Origin: Asaia bogorensis
Lineage (GTDB): Bacteria; Pseudomonadota; Alphaproteobacteria; Acetobacterales; Acetobacteraceae
Length of the DNA: 5,359 nt
Direction: 5' to 3'
Assembly: GCA_945871455.1 (NCBI GenBank)
Contig: CAMBXJ010000327.1
Location: 1-5,359, forward strand
The notes beneath the pieces are model-generated. The model saw only the letters and a list, made by a program, of their open reading frames with translations. It was not told where the DNA came from and made no database searches. Below, piece after piece: positions 1-5,359 of this stretch; positions within the stretch are counted from its first letter, which is position 1; each line of letters begins with the position of its first letter. Made by a program: the position numbers and the translations under genes.

Positions 1-50
1 ACCTCGACGGCTTTCTCGCGGAAAGGCAGCGCGAAACCCAGGAAGGCTAA
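1..50 (+). CDS. Probable VapB/AbrB-type antitoxin, C-terminal end only (partial)
   Basis: Only the last 15 complete codons are present, read in the frame starting at base 3 and ending in TAA at 48-50. They encode LDGFLAERQRETQEG, a charged helix-like tail. Short antitoxins paired with PIN toxins often end in this way, with a hydrophobic/FLA core followed by Arg/Glu-rich residues. The stop lies 9 bp upstream of the PIN toxin ATG, the usual antitoxin-then-toxin order, and the tail contains the AGGAAGG (40-46) that probably serves as the toxin's ribosome binding site. The DNA-binding N-terminal domain is outside the window, so the family cannot be confirmed. The identification rests mainly on position. 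Confidence 0.45.
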   Translation, partial: LDGFLAERQRETQEG

Positions 51-59
51 CCGCCCGGC

Positions 60-446
60 ATGACCGTGGTCCTCGATGCCTCGGCTCTGCTGGCCATGTT
101 GCTGGGGGAACCGGGCGACAAAATCGTGCAGGCGGCCATCCCGGATTCAACGATGTGCGCGGTCAACCTGTCGGAGGTCGTCGGGCATATCGCCCGTTAT
201 GGCGGCACCGAAGCCGACATCCGCGCAATTCTCGGCCCGCTGCCGATAGGGGTGGTCCCGTTTGACGACGGCCTCGCCTACGAAGCCGGCTTGCTGTTGC
301 CGCTGACCCGATCGGCGGGGTTGTCCCTCGGTGATCGAGCCTGCCTTGCCCTGGCGCGCCGATCCAGCACCAAGGTGCTGACGGCGGACTGGGCCTGGAA
401 AGCGATCGAGCAAGCCGCCGGCGTCACGATTGACGTTATCCGCTAG
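60..446 (+). CDS. vapC: VapC-family PIN-domain ribonuclease toxin
   Basis: This 128-residue protein has the length and layout of a VapC toxin, a Mg2+-dependent endoribonuclease that in known cases cleaves tRNA or rRNA and is neutralised by its VapB partner. The PIN acidic residues are all visible: D6 in the opening VVLDASALLA strand, E39 in NLSEV, D92 in SLGDRACLALA and D110 in VLTADWAW. Nothing suggests inactivation. The ATG at 60 gives the standard short lead-in (MTVVLDAS). AGGAAGG at 40-46 is a usable though slightly distant ribosome site. The gene follows the tail of a probable antitoxin by 9 bp, so the two are likely co-transcribed and regulated by the antitoxin. It converges on the ABC ATPase operon, with its stop 50 bp from that operon's end. 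The target RNA cannot be predicted from sequence. Confidence 0.88.
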   Translation: MTVVLDASALLAMLLGEPGDKIVQAAIPDSTMCAVNLSEVVGHIARYGGTEADIRAILGPLPIGVVPFDDGLAYEAGLLLPLTRSAGLSLGDRACLALARRSSTKVLTADWAWKAIEQAAGVTIDVIR

Positions 447-496
447 AGCGACGCGCCAGAACAAGCGAATCTTCGAGTATCGATCGCCTAACCCGA

Positions 497-1519
497 TCAA
501 GCCGGCCCAGGCATCTGCTTCAACGGGAACGTCACCCCATTATTGTGCTGATGGCACGACGCCAGGTGCCCCGGCTTGATTTCCCGCAACACCGGCACTT
601 CCTCTCGGCACTGCTTCGACGCGTAAAGACACCGCGTATGGAAATGGCATCCCTTCGGCGGATTGATCGGGCTGGGCACATCCCCGGTCAGGATCAGCCG
701 CTTTCTCTCACGCGCCCCGGATTTCGGGATCGGTACGGCCGACAGCAGCGCCTCCGTGTAAGGATGCAACGGCATCTCGAACAGCGACGTCTTGTCCGTC
801 ATCTCCACGATGCGGCCGAGATACATCACCGCGACCCGGTGGCTGATATGTTCCACCACCGCAAGATCATGCGCCACGAACAGATACGAAAGCTGCAATT
901 CGTCCTGCAAATCCATCAGCAGGTTGATGATCTGCGCCTGGATCGACACGTCCAGCGCCGACACCGGCTCATCGCCGACGATCAATTCTGGGTTCAGCGC
1001 CAGGGCCCGCGCGATCCCGATGCGCTGGCGCTGCCCGCCGGAAAATTCATGCGGATACAGGAACATCTGATCGCCGCGCAGCCCCACCCGCTGGAACAGG
1101 CTTTCCACCCGATCCTGCCATTCGGTGCCGGAACAGATTTTGTGGATCGTCAGCGGCTCCCCCACGATGTCCCCGGCCGTCATCCGCGGGTTAAGCGACG
1201 CATACGGATCCTGATAGATCATCTGCATCTGCTGGCGGTACGGCAGCATGGCCTCCCGATCCAGGTCCGTGATGTCGGTGCCCTTCACCTTGATCGTTCC
1301 GCCGGTTGGCTCCAGCAGCTTCATCAGAGTGCGCCCGACAGTGGACTTGCCGCAGCCGCTCTCGCCGACCAGCCCCAGGGTTTCACCCTTTTCGATATGG
1401 AACGACACGCCATCCACCGCCAGCACATGACCGGCAACGCGAGAGAAAAACCCGCGCGTGATGGGAAAATGCTTCTTGAGGTTCTGAACCTCCAGCAACG
1501 GTCCGTTGGTCGCGCTCAT
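497..1519 (-). CDS. Oligopeptide/dipeptide ABC transporter ATP-binding protein, DppF/OppF class
   Basis: This 340-residue cytoplasmic ATPase would be one half of the nucleotide-binding heterodimer that powers a peptide-type importer. ABC motifs appear in order: Walker A GESGCGKS (52-59), Q-loop Q103 in YQDP, signature SGGQRQR (160-166), Walker B LIVGDEP with catalytic E184, and H-loop H217. The C-terminal oligopeptide-transporter domain follows, with [13 protein letters not shown] and four cysteines (C291, C297, C304, C322). In a characterised DppD homologue the equivalent cysteines bind a 4Fe-4S cluster. The start at 1519 is well supported: GGGAGGTG lies just upstream and the ATG overlaps the stop of the preceding ATPase gene as ATGA, so longer upstream starts are rejected. 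The length matches the family (about 330 residues). The ligand could be dipeptide, oligopeptide or another family 5 substrate, so no gene symbol is assigned. Confidence 0.96.
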   Translation of the reverse strand: MSATNGPLLEVQNLKKHFPITRGFFSRVAGHVLAVDGVSFHIEKGETLGLVGESGCGKSTVGRTLMKLLEPTGGTIKVKGTDITDLDREAMLPYRQQMQMIYQDPYASLNPRMTAGDIVGEPLTIHKICSGTEWQDRVESLFQRVGLRGDQMFLYPHEFSGGQRQRIGIARALALNPELIVGDEPVSALDVSIQAQIINLLMDLQDELQLSYLFVAHDLAVVEHISHRVAVMYLGRIVEMTDKTSLFEMPLHPYTEALLSAVPIPKSGARERKRLILTGDVPSPINPPKGCHFHTRCLYASKQCREEVPVLREIKPGHLASCHQHNNGVTFPLKQMPGPA

Positions 1520-2607
1520 GCCGCACCTCCCAGCAACAGTTCGGCATGCCAGCACGCCACGAAATGCTCCGGTCTGTACTCCTCCAATTTCGGATACTCC
1601 GCCCGACAGCGATCCGAAGCGAAGCTGCAACGTGGCGCAAACGAGCAACCCCGCGGCAATCGCGCCAGCGACGGGACCATCCCTTTGATCTCCGCCAGCC
1701 GAGCGCGCCCCGGTCCGGAATGGGCGGCGATCTCGACGTTGGGGATGGAGCCGAGAAGGCCGCGCGTGTAGGGGTGGCCGGGACGATCGAACAGATCGTC
1801 GACGGGGGCTTCCTCGACCTTGCGCCCGGCATACATGACAACGACGCGATCGGCGTTTTCCGCGACGACGCCCATGTCGTGCGTGATCAGGACGATCGCG
1901 GTGCCGAACTTGTCCTGCAGGTCGCGCATCAGGTCCAGAATCTGCGCCTGGATGGTAACGTCCAGCGCGGTGGTCGGTTCATCCGCGATCAGCACCTTGG
2001 GATTGCAGGACAGCGCCATCGCGATCATCACGCGCTGACGCATGCCGCCCGACATCTGATGCGGATAGGCGTTCACCCGCCGCTCCGGCTCCGGGATCGA
2101 CACCCGGCGCAGCATCTCGATCGCCTTTTCGTGAGCATCGCGCTTGGACAGGCCCTGGTGCAGGGCCACCGCCTCCGAAATCTGCTTCCCGATCGTGTAG
2201 AGTGGGTTCAGCGAGGTCATCGGCTCCTGAAAGATCATCGAAATGTCGTTGCCGCGGATGTCCTCCATCTGCGTCTCGGTCATGCTCAGCAGGTTGCGGC
2301 CGGCGAAGCGGACCTCCCCACCGACGATGCGGCCGGGCGGATTGGCCACCAGACGCAGGATGGACAGCGCGGTCACGCTCTTGCCGCAGCCGGATTCGCC
2401 GACGACACCGAGGGTTTCCCCGCTGCGGACCGAGTAGGACACGCCATCGACGGCCTTCACCACGCCATCGGCGGTAAAGAAATGCGTCTGGAGGTTGTCC
2501 AGCTCCAACAAAGGCGCACCGGAAGCTGCGGGTGCGATGTTCCGTTCGGTTGAAACGGCCTGACTCAAGGAGGTGACCCCCGGTTCTTGTTGTGATAACT
2601 TGGACAT
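1516..2607 (-). CDS. Oligopeptide/dipeptide ABC transporter ATP-binding protein, DppD/OppD class
   Basis: This 363-residue ATPase is the expected partner of the DppF-class protein encoded directly after it. Visible motifs are Walker A GESGCGKS (70-77), Q-loop Q127 in IFQEP, signature SGGMRQR (186-192), Walker B VLIADEP with E210, and H-loop H243 in [10 protein letters not shown]. The MTSLNP and [12 protein letters not shown] segments are typical of the DppD/OppD side of the pair. The C-terminal domain carries C321, C327, C334 and C352, the probable iron-sulfur ligands. The chosen ATG at 2607 leaves about 30 residues before the ABC domain. No clear Shine-Dalgarno site precedes it, so the exact start is the weakest part of the call; an earlier in-frame ATG at 2787 would overlap the divergent pseudogene and is unlikely. 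It is first in a two-gene minus-strand operon and all catalytic motifs are intact. Confidence 0.95.
   Translation of the reverse strand: MSKLSQQEPGVTSLSQAVSTERNIAPAASGAPLLELDNLQTHFFTADGVVKAVDGVSYSVRSGETLGVVGESGCGKSVTALSILRLVANPPGRIVGGEVRFAGRNLLSMTETQMEDIRGNDISMIFQEPMTSLNPLYTIGKQISEAVALHQGLSKRDAHEKAIEMLRRVSIPEPERRVNAYPHQMSGGMRQRVMIAMALSCNPKVLIADEPTTALDVTIQAQILDLMRDLQDKFGTAIVLITHDMGVVAENADRVVVMYAGRKVEEAPVDDLFDRPGHPYTRGLLGSIPNVEIAAHSGPGRARLAEIKGMVPSLARLPRGCSFAPRCSFASDRCRAEYPKLEEYRPEHFVACWHAELLLGGAA
1524..1531 (-). promoter_or_regulatory. Ribosome binding site for the DppF-class ATPase gene
   Basis: The minus strand reads GGGAGGTG here, with the GGAGG core 6 nt from the ATG at 1519. It lies inside the last codons of the upstream ATPase gene. 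Together with the ATGA overlap it fixes the start of the second gene and indicates translational coupling. Confidence 0.75.
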
Positions 2608-2641
2608 ACGGTCGCGCTGTGTCGGCACTACCGTCTGGGTT

Positions 2642-2670
2642 GTTAAAGACCAAAAGGGAACACATAACAA
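2642..2670 (-). promoter_or_regulatory. Candidate sigma70-type promoter for the divergent ATPase operon
   Basis: On the minus strand TTGTTA (2670-2665) and TTTAAC (2647-2642) are separated by exactly 17 nt. Each matches the sigma70 consensus at 4 of 6 positions. The pair sits in one of the few AT-rich patches of the window and would place a transcript start about 30 bp upstream of the ATPase ATG at 2607. The match is modest and rests on sequence alone. A promoter for the plus-strand binding protein could share this short region, but I could not identify one. Confidence 0.28.
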
Positions 2671-2671
2671 T

Positions 2672-3536
2672 ACGGATAATCCAGACGAGCCGCATGGCGG
2701 TGGTCGGCGCGACTTCCCGCGGGGAAAGTGCCGCGGCGATGGCGGTGGCGACAGCCTATGGAATGACCCCGTCTCGTGGCCTGGCACAGGGCGTACCCAA
2801 CCAATATGATAGCAGCAGGTTCCAGCTCAAAGCCGCCGAACCGAACCCGAAGCGCGGCGGCGTGCTGAAAATGTCGATTTTCTCCCGCCAACCGCATTCA
2901 GGCATCCACCAGTCGGGCACGTTCGCGGACATTGGCACGCAGGCGCACATGTTCGCCAACCTGATCCGCCGCGACCCTCGCGATGGCGGAAAAACCATCA
3001 TCCCCGATCTTGCGCATCGCTGGGATATCTCGAAGGACGGCACCAGCTACACCTTCATGTTGCGCAAGGATGTGCAGTTCCATGATAGCGCGGAACTGAC
3101 CAGCGCCGACGTGAAGGCTGGCGTGGACCCTGAACATCCAGATGGATCGGCGCACGACGGTGGAGTCGATTTGGTTCGACGACATCAAGAACGGCAATTA
3201 CGATATTGCCCTTGGCGTCATCATCTCCACCCTGCTCGATCCGTCGGATTATTTCCGCGCCTGGTACATCAAGGACGGTCCGCGGAACCAAGCGTTCTGG
3301 GGTAATCCGAAATTCGCCACCCTGATGTTGCAGATCGCGCGGGGGGACGATCCCGCCAAGCGTCTGGCCCTGATCCGGCAGGCCGAGATGATCATGGAGG
3401 AAGACCCCCCATTGCCGCCGATCTGCTGGGAGAAGATCAACGACGCTTGGTACACCGATGTAAATGCCTGTACCCCTACGACTATTTCGGCCTCCACGAC
3501 GTCAATCGCCACGACACGGTCTGGCTGGACAAATAG
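2672..3536 (+). pseudogene. Degraded family 5 solute-binding protein gene (DppA/OppA-like), with an internal deletion and frameshifts
   Basis: This is a broken paralogue of the intact binding protein gene that follows. The readable parts align with the intact protein along its length. Bases 2760-3119 give the N-terminal lobe (NPKRGGVLKMSIFSRQP, HQSGT, RRDPRD, KTIIPDLAH, YTFMLRKDVQFHD, ADVKA). Bases 3130-3463 give the C-terminal lobe (LLDPSDYFRAWY, KRLALIRQAEMIMEEDPP). Bases 3465-3536 give PYDYFG and DTVWLDK with a TAG stop. Intact residues 146-425 (about 840 bp) are replaced by 10 nt at 3120-3129, which shifts the frame by +1. One base is missing near 3464-3467. A probable extra base near 2717-2726 separates a Tat motif ([10 protein letters not shown], other frame) from its hydrophobic stretch ([12 protein letters not shown]). 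The expected start is ACG at 2672, possibly a mutated ATG. Two fragments could be mis-called as genes: 2592-3305 and 3142-3588. With the ligand-cleft core missing, it cannot make a working binding protein. Confidence 0.92.
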
Positions 3537-3550
3537 ACCGTCGGGCCGAT

Positions 3551-3580
3551 CCGGATTCCCGGTGGTATGCGGGAATCCGG
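3551..3580. terminator. Perfect hairpin after the pseudogene, terminator-like but without a T-tract
   Basis: CCGGATTCCCG and CGGGAATCCGG form a perfect 11-bp stem around an 8-nt loop, starting 14 bp after the pseudogene's TAG. No T-run follows on the plus strand, so it is not a standard intrinsic terminator. It could stop or pause transcription, protect an upstream mRNA 3' end, or attenuate read-through into the intact binding protein gene. The remainder of 3537-3667 shows a weaker 7-bp inverted repeat (3604-3610 with 3635-3641) and no convincing promoter. Confidence 0.45.
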
Positions 3581-3652
3581 CATGGTAACCATACCTTCAG
3601 GATCAGGCGGCCGGCTGTTGGGGTCGGCTGCCTTCCGCCTGTACGTTATCCC

Positions 3653-3662
3653 AGGGAGGGAG
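3653..3662 (+). promoter_or_regulatory. Ribosome binding site of the intact solute-binding protein gene
   Basis: AGGGAGGGAG lies directly upstream of the ATG at 3668, with its GGAGG core 8 nt from the start. This fixes the start codon and suggests strong translation, as expected for an abundant periplasmic binding protein. Confidence 0.75.
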
Positions 3663-3667
3663 CTTGA

Positions 3668-5353
3668 ATGTCTGAACCGAATTTCCCCGGTCCGGGTTGG
3701 GGCCGCCGCACGTTTCTGCAGGCGACCGCGGCCGCTGGCCTCTATGGGTTGGGCACCGAACAGGCCGTGGCCCAGGTGCCGCTGCAATATGACGGTTCCA
3801 AGTTCCAGCTTGCCGCTTCGGAAGCCAATCCGAAGCGCGGTGGCGTTCTGCGCCTTGGCATCGGCAGCCGCCCGCCGCATTTCGACGTGCATCAGTCCGG
3901 CACCATCAACAACCTGGGCACCCAGGGCGTGATGTTCGACAACCTGATCCGCCGCGATCCGCGTGACAGCGGCAAGACGATCATCCCCGATCTGGCGCAT
4001 AGCTGGGACATTGGCAAGGACGGCAAGACCTATACGTTCATGCTGCGCAAGGGCGTCACCTTCCATGACGGCGCGGAATTCACCGCGGATGACGTGAAGG
4101 CCACCTACGACCGTATCGTGAAGCCGCCGTCCGGGATCAGCATCCCGCGCAGCACGCTGTTCAAGGCGGTCAGTGAGATCAACGTCCGCGACAAGCACAC
4201 GATCGAGTTCAAGCTGGACAGCCCGCGTCCGGCCAACTTCATCATGTCGGCCTTCGCCAGCGGTTGGAACATCATCCTGCGCAAGAAGACGCTGGAGGAC
4301 AACGCTCAGAACCTGCGCCGCGTCGTCGTCTATCCCGGCACCGGCCCGTTCAAGCATGTCCGCCGGGTGGAAAACGAAGTCTGGGTCTTCGAGAAGAACA
4401 AGGAATACTGGAACCCGGGCCTGCCTTATCTGGACGGGATCGAGGTCTATCACCTGTTGCAGTTCTCCCCGGAACTTGGCGCGGCCTTGCTCGCCAACCG
4501 CGTCGATTATGGCCGCATCGTCGATCCGGTCACCGGTCGGAAGGCCAAGGCGACGCCGGGCATGTCCTCGACTGATTATTACCAGAGCGTGATCCAGGGC
4601 ACCTGGATGAACAACAAGAAGAAGCCGATGGACGATCCCCGGGTCCGTCGCGCCTTCCATCTGGTGCTGGACAAGGCGGTGCTGGTGGACGTGGTGAAGG
4701 ATGTCGCGCCGATGATGGTCGGCGGCTTCATCTATCCGTTCTCGGAATTCGCGACGCCCAAGGATCAACTGGTCAAGCGGATCGGCTATCAGGACGATCC
4801 GACCGCGGCGATCAAGGAAGCCAAGGCGCTGATGGCGGCGGCGGGTTATGCCAACGGTATCAAGGGCCTGGACTTCCTGGTCCGGGAGGTTTCCACCTTC
4901 AAGCTGGGGTCGCAGGCCATCCAGGCGATGCTGCAACAGGCCCTGAATGTCGAAACCAAACTGCGCACCGTCGTGGAATCGGTCTGGTTCGACGATACCA
5001 AATCCGGCAACTACGATCTCGCGATCGGCGCCATCGTTTCGACCCTGCTCGACCCGTCCGATTACTTCAATGCCTGGTATGGCAAGGATGGCCCGCAGAA
5101 CTACTCCTTCTGGGACAACAAGCCGTTCCAGGAGTTGCTCACCCAGATCGATGTCGAGGTCGATACCGCCAAGCGTCTGGCGCTGATCCGTCAGTGCGAG
5201 ATGATCATGGAGAACGATCCGCCGGTGCTGCCGATCTCCTGGGAAAAGATCGTCGACGTCTGGTACAACTACGTGAAGGGCCTGAACCCGTACGAGTTCT
5301 TTGGCGTCTACGATGTGGGCCGCCAGGATACGGTGTGGCTGGATAAGGCGTAA
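3668..5353 (+). CDS. ABC transporter substrate-binding protein, family 5 (DppA/OppA-like), Tat-exported
   Basis: This 561-residue protein is a complete periplasmic binding protein of the extracellular solute-binding family 5 (SBP_bac_5), which captures peptides or, in some members, nickel, opines or oligosaccharides. The N-terminus is a twin-arginine signal: GRRTFLQ (12-18), a hydrophobic stretch AAAGLYGLG, and a probable signal-peptidase site AVA|Q after residue 35. The family signature region lies at 113-150 (WDIGKDGKTYTFMLRK, then VTFHDGAEFTADDVKATYDRI). GTGPF (224-228) and EYWNPGLPYLDGI (246-258) are also typical. The C-terminal lobe holds LLDPSDYFNAWY (460-471) and the ALIRQCEMIMENDPPVLP segment (505-522). 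There is no lipobox. The length is normal and the frame is unbroken. It follows a decayed paralogue and diverges from the DppD/F-class ATPases, its likely energy partners. Permease genes probably follow just outside the window. The ligand cannot be assigned. Confidence 0.97.
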   Translation: MSEPNFPGPGWGRRTFLQATAAAGLYGLGTEQAVAQVPLQYDGSKFQLAASEANPKRGGVLRLGIGSRPPHFDVHQSGTINNLGTQGVMFDNLIRRDPRDSGKTIIPDLAHSWDIGKDGKTYTFMLRKGVTFHDGAEFTADDVKATYDRIVKPPSGISIPRSTLFKAVSEINVRDKHTIEFKLDSPRPANFIMSAFASGWNIILRKKTLEDNAQNLRRVVVYPGTGPFKHVRRVENEVWVFEKNKEYWNPGLPYLDGIEVYHLLQFSPELGAALLANRVDYGRIVDPVTGRKAKATPGMSSTDYYQSVIQGTWMNNKKKPMDDPRVRRAFHLVLDKAVLVDVVKDVAPMMVGGFIYPFSEFATPKDQLVKRIGYQDDPTAAIKEAKALMAAAGYANGIKGLDFLVREVSTFKLGSQAIQAMLQQALNVETKLRTVVESVWFDDTKSGNYDLAIGAIVSTLLDPSDYFNAWYGKDGPQNYSFWDNKPFQELLTQIDVEVDTAKRLALIRQCEMIMENDPPVLPISWEKIVDVWYNYVKGLNPYEFFGVYDVGRQDTVWLDKA

Positions 5354-5359
5354 GACGCG

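Noticed and set aside
447..496. Bidirectional terminator between the convergent toxin and ATPase genes
   Set aside because: Only a 4-bp CGAA/TTCG pairing and a CGATCG palindrome are visible, with no T-tract on either strand.
545..2553. Long plus-strand open frames opposite the two ATPase genes (545-1771 and 1546-2553)
   Set aside because: Both are antisense shadows of well-supported ATPase genes. They are rich in Arg, His and Gln and show no domain or convincing ribosome site.
3100..3150. Programmed frameshift or recoding as the explanation for the frame change
   Set aside because: About 280 codons are missing at the same point and other lesions are present, so decay explains the data better. 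No slippery sequence is apparent at the junction.
2592..3588. Two short plus-strand genes (2592-3305 and 3142-3588) as separate functional proteins
   Set aside because: Each is a fragment of one family 5 binding protein that becomes continuous once the frameshifts and deletion are allowed for. Their ends run into out-of-frame sequence lacking any similarity to the paralogue.
3604..3650. Promoter for the intact binding protein (TTGGGG with TACGTT at 18-nt spacing)
   Set aside because: Each hexamer matches the consensus at only 3 of 6 positions, and the implied transcript start would fall in the ribosome binding site.
3482..4936. Long open frame (484 codons) antisense to the intact binding protein
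   Set aside because: It lies opposite a clear family 5 binding protein with intact motifs. Its product is rich in Arg, Asp, His and Leu with no recognisable domain, as expected for the complement of GC-rich coding sequence.

Overview
The window is GC-rich, compact bacterial DNA with proteobacterial-style genes: a Tat-exported solute-binding protein, Opp/Dpp-type ABC ATPases with ATGA coupling, and a VapBC-type toxin. An alphaproteobacterium, perhaps a rhodospirillalean, fits the codon use and protein style. That placement is an inference; no marker gene is present.

Layout from left to right. Bases 1-446 (+) hold the last codons of a probable VapB-type antitoxin and a complete PIN-domain (VapC-family) toxin. 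A gap of 50 bp (447-496) with no convincing terminator separates it from a convergent pair on the minus strand. This pair is an oligopeptide/dipeptide-type ABC ATPase of the DppD/OppD class (1516-2607), followed by a DppF/OppF-class ATPase (497-1519). Their stop and start overlap as ATGA and a strong Shine-Dalgarno site precedes the second gene, so they form one translationally coupled operon. Divergent from them on the plus strand is a broken family 5 solute-binding protein gene (2672-3536), then 131 bp containing a perfect 11-bp inverted repeat. An intact paralogue of the same binding protein follows (3668-5353) and ends 6 bp before the window edge.

How the parts work together. The intact binding protein would capture a peptide or similar ligand in the periplasm and deliver it to two inner-membrane permeases, driven by the DppD/DppF-like ATPase heterodimer. 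No permease gene lies in the window. They probably follow the binding protein beyond 5359, which would put the ATPases on the opposite strand from the rest of the transporter. The main point of interest is the tandem pair of binding-protein genes. The first copy has lost about 280 central codons, carries at least two frameshifts (probably three) and may have lost its start codon, while the second is full length. I see no CRISPR array, tRNA, rRNA, insertion sequence or clear previously undescribed system.
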